From Micromonospora sp. NBC_01699 (GTDB taxonomy: Bacteria; Actinomycetota; Actinomycetes; Mycobacteriales; Micromonosporaceae), in NCBI RefSeq assembly GCF_036250065.1, contig NZ_CP109199.1, forward strand, positions 5,828,001-5,892,000: a stretch of 64,000 nucleotides of DNA. Direction: 5' to 3'. The notes beneath the pieces were generated by a model. The model was not told where the DNA came from. It searched no databases and saw only the letters and a program-made list of their open reading frames with translations. Shown here one piece after another: positions 62,136 to 64,000 of the stretch (the first letter of the stretch is position 1; every line of letters starts with the position of its first letter). The position numbers and the translations under genes are program-made.

Positions 62136-62906
62136 TTAGCGGCGGATCGGGTGGCCGGCGTGGTGCAGGGCGTCCTTGACCTCGCCGATGGTCAGCTCGC
62201 CGAAGTGGAAGACGCTGGCCGCGAGCACCGCGTCGGCGCCCGCCTCGACCGCCGGGGGGAAGTCGGCCACCGCGCCGGCACCGCCGCTGGCGACCACCGG
62301 CACCTCGACCACCTGCCGCACCGCGCCGATCAGGGCCAGGTCGAAGCCGGCCTTGGTGCCGTCGGCGTCCATCGAGTTGAGCAGGAGCTCTCCGGCGCCC
62401 AACTCGGCGGCGCGCCGCGCCCACTCGACCGCGTCCAGGCCGGTGCCCCGACGACCGCCGTGCGTGGTGACCTCGAACCCGCTGGGGGTGGTGCCGGCCG
62501 GTGCCCGCCGTACGTCCAGCGACAGCACCAGCACCTGGCTGCCGAACCGGTCGGCGATCTCGGCGATCAGCTCCGGTCGGGCGATCGCGGCGGTGTTGAC
62601 CCCAACCTTGTCCGCGCCGGCCCGCAGCAGGGTGTCCACGTCGGCGACCTTGCGTACGCCACCACCGACGGTCAGCGGGATGAAGACCGACTCGGCGGTC
62701 CGGCGCACCACCTCCAGCATGGTGCCCCGGTCGTCCACCGAGGCGGTGACGTCGAGGAAGGTCAACTCGTCCGCACCGGCCCGGTCGTACGCGGCGGCCA
62801 GCTCGACCGGGTCGCCCGCGTCGCGCAGGTCGAGGAAGTTGACCCCCTTGACCACCCGCCCGGCGTCCACGTCGAGACAGGGAATCACGCGCACCGCCAC
62901 GGTCAT
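62136..62906 (-). CDS. hisF: Imidazole glycerol phosphate synthase cyclase subunit
   Basis: Forms imidazole glycerol phosphate and AICAR with ammonia from HisH in histidine synthesis. TIM barrel of 256 residues with catalytic Asp12 ([15 protein letters not shown]) and Asp131 ([10 protein letters not shown]), and the phosphate loops [29 protein letters not shown] and [16 protein letters not shown] 62906 is probably leaderless: TAAGCT on the minus strand ends six bases before it. It is separated from hisI by 21 kb of accessory genes. Confidence 0.97.
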   Translation of the reverse strand: MTVAVRVIPCLDVDAGRVVKGVNFLDLRDAGDPVELAAAYDRAGADELTFLDVTASVDDRGTMLEVVRRTAESVFIPLTVGGGVRKVADVDTLLRAGADKVGVNTAAIARPELIAEIADRFGSQVLVLSLDVRRAPAGTTPSGFEVTTHGGRRGTGLDAVEWARRAAELGAGELLLNSMDADGTKAGFDLALIGAVRQVVEVPVVASGGAGAVADFPPAVEAGADAVLAASVFHFGELTIGEVKDALHHAGHPIRR

Positions 62907-62912
62907 GGGTCG

Positions 62913-62918
62913 AGCTTA
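62913..62918 (-). promoter_or_regulatory. Leaderless -10 element of hisF
   Basis: TAAGCT on the minus strand fits TANNNT and ends six bases before the hisF ATG; no ribosome binding site is present. Confidence 0.5.
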
Positions 62919-62982
62919 ACCGCCCACCCGGGCCGCACCGACCGCGCGGCGGTCAGGTCCGGCCCGGGGGTACGGGCCACCG

Positions 62983-63984
62983 TCAGAGCCGGACCAGCAT
63001 CTTGCCCAGGTTCTCGCCGCGCAGCAGCCCGAGGAACGCCGCCGGGGCGTTGTCGAGGCCCTCGACGACGGTTTCGTCGTACCGGATCTGCCCGGAACTC
63101 AGCCAACCGGACATCTCTTCGAGGAACTGCCGACGCAGGCCGAGGTGGTCGTGGATCAGGAATCCGCGCAGGGTGAGCCGCTTGGAGATGGTCAGCGCCA
63201 GGTTGCGCGGTGCCGCTACCGGCTCGGTCGCGTTGTACTGGCCGATCATGCCGCAGATCGCCACCCGGCCGTGCAGCCGGAGCGCGGACAGGGCGGCCTC
63301 CAGGTGGTCGCCGCCGACGTTGTCGAAGTAGACGTCGATGCCGTCCGGTGCGGCCTGCCCCAGCGACGTGCGTACCGGCTGGTCGCGGTAGTTGAACGCG
63401 GCGTCGAAGCCGAGTTCGAGCAGCCGCTGCACCTTCTCGGCGGTGCCGGCGCTGCCGACCACCCGCCCGGCGCCCTTCAGCTTGGCGATCTGGCCGGCGA
63501 GGCTGCCCACCGCACCGGCGGCGGCCGACACGAAGACGTCCTCGCCCGGCTGGAGCGCGGCGACGTCGAGCAACCCGGCGTACGCGGTCAGCCCGATCCC
63601 GCCGAGCGGCCCGAGGTACGCCGACACCGGTGCGACGTCCCCGTCGACCCGGTGTGCGCCGTCGGCGTCGACAACGGCGTACTCCCGCCAGCCCTGGTTG
63701 TGCTGTACCAGGTCACCGGGGTGGAACGCCTCGGTCTCGCTGGCGATCACCTCGCCGATCGCGCCGCCGTCGAGCGGGGCGCCGAGCTGGTACGGCGGCG
63801 CGTACGACCTGACGTCGTTCATCCGCCCCCGCATGTACGGGTCGACCGACATGAGCTGGTTGCGGACCAGCACCTGCCCCGGTCCGGGGTCCGGCACCGG
63901 CACCTTGACCAAGTTGAAGTTCTCCAGCGTCGGCCAGCCGTGCGGTCGGCTGGCCAGGTGGATCTCCCGGCCGGTGCGGCTCAC
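62983..63984 (-). CDS. NADP-dependent alkenal/one oxidoreductase (MDR family, zinc-free)
   Basis: Medium-chain reductase of 333 residues, of the leukotriene B4 dehydrogenase/CurA type that reduces activated carbon-carbon double bonds with NADPH. It has the family start IHLASRPHGWPTLENFNLVK, the substrate segment SVDPYMRGRMNDVRSYAPPY, the nucleotide motif VSAAAGAVGSLAGQIAKLKG and IDVYFDNVGGDHLEAALSAL, and no zinc-binding Cys residues. GTG 63984 is near the window edge and only a weak G-rich sequence precedes it, so the start is likely but not certain. It is followed by hisF in the same direction, about 75 bases away. Confidence 0.92.
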   Translation of the reverse strand: MSRTGREIHLASRPHGWPTLENFNLVKVPVPDPGPGQVLVRNQLMSVDPYMRGRMNDVRSYAPPYQLGAPLDGGAIGEVIASETEAFHPGDLVQHNQGWREYAVVDADGAHRVDGDVAPVSAYLGPLGGIGLTAYAGLLDVAALQPGEDVFVSAAAGAVGSLAGQIAKLKGAGRVVGSAGTAEKVQRLLELGFDAAFNYRDQPVRTSLGQAAPDGIDVYFDNVGGDHLEAALSALRLHGRVAICGMIGQYNATEPVAAPRNLALTISKRLTLRGFLIHDHLGLRRQFLEEMSGWLSSGQIRYDETVVEGLDNAPAAFLGLLRGENLGKMLVRL

Positions 63985-64000
63985 CGGGTCTGCCCGAGAC

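Overview
The window is high-GC DNA with strongly GC-biased third codon positions, GTG starts, several probable leaderless transcripts and typical actinobacterial families (TIGR02234 Trp-operon membrane protein, TIGR03085, SARP/AfsR regulator, DtxR-type iron box). It comes from an actinomycete, most likely a Micromonosporaceae member; the family assignment is inference. No rRNA, tRNA, CRISPR array, transposase or origin was seen.

The backbone runs on the minus strand and keeps a metabolic gene order also known from Streptomyces: hisF (62.9 kb), hisI-trpE-TIGR02234 (41.2-38.5 kb), trpC (37.9 kb), lgt (36.7 kb), gltB-gltD (29.1-22.9 kb), pyk-tesB (2.2 kb to the left edge). Accessory blocks sit between these genes. 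trpB and trpA, normally between trpC and lgt, are absent from that slot.

Region by region. 0-2.2 kb: tesB and pyk. 2.7-6.3 kb: secreted carbohydrate-active pair, a discoidin/beta-helix protein and an AA10 lytic polysaccharide monooxygenase with CBM2, each with palindromic operators. 6.7-9.4 kb: macro-domain protein and a small protein coupled to a Tat-exported amidase. 9.5-12.4 kb: an intact ArsR-type regulator, then a head-to-head deletion scar that removed the 5' ends of a second ArsR-type gene and a divergent MFS transporter. 12.4-22.5 kb: a poorly described accessory block with a small helical protein, two unknown proteins, a 930-residue membrane receptor-like protein, a mini-GntR regulator, two unknown proteins, and a convergent FtsK-like ATPase plus three-helix membrane protein. 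22.9-29.1 kb: glutamate synthase. 29.2-35.4 kb: GNAT, AfsR-like regulator and FAD monooxygenase. 35.4-41.7 kb: lgt and the trp/his genes with a MerR regulator. 41.9-44.2 kb: ABC transporter and its TetR regulator. 44.2-45.8 kb: DUF2470 protein and a Streptomyces-type S4 ribosomal protein, divergent around an iron-box-like site. 46-49.9 kb: heterodimeric ABC exporter with one degenerate ATP site. 50-52.7 kb: TIGR03085 protein, orphan terpene synthase, secreted/anchored unknown. 52.7-57 kb: two-component system, PepSY protein and subtilase. 57.3-64 kb: acyl-CoA synthetase, MocR (YczR-like)/YczE pair, hypothetical protein, hisF and an NADPH oxidoreductase.

The most striking non-coding feature is a set of dispersed intergenic palindromes in at least four sequence families, two of them with two or three copies here, mostly at 3' ends of genes. 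The most unusual protein-coding locus is 12.4-22.1 kb. There the small 86-residue protein resembles the C-terminal domain of a neighbouring membrane protein, and the flanking genes look like parts of a secretion- or sensing-type system interrupted by a lower-GC insert.
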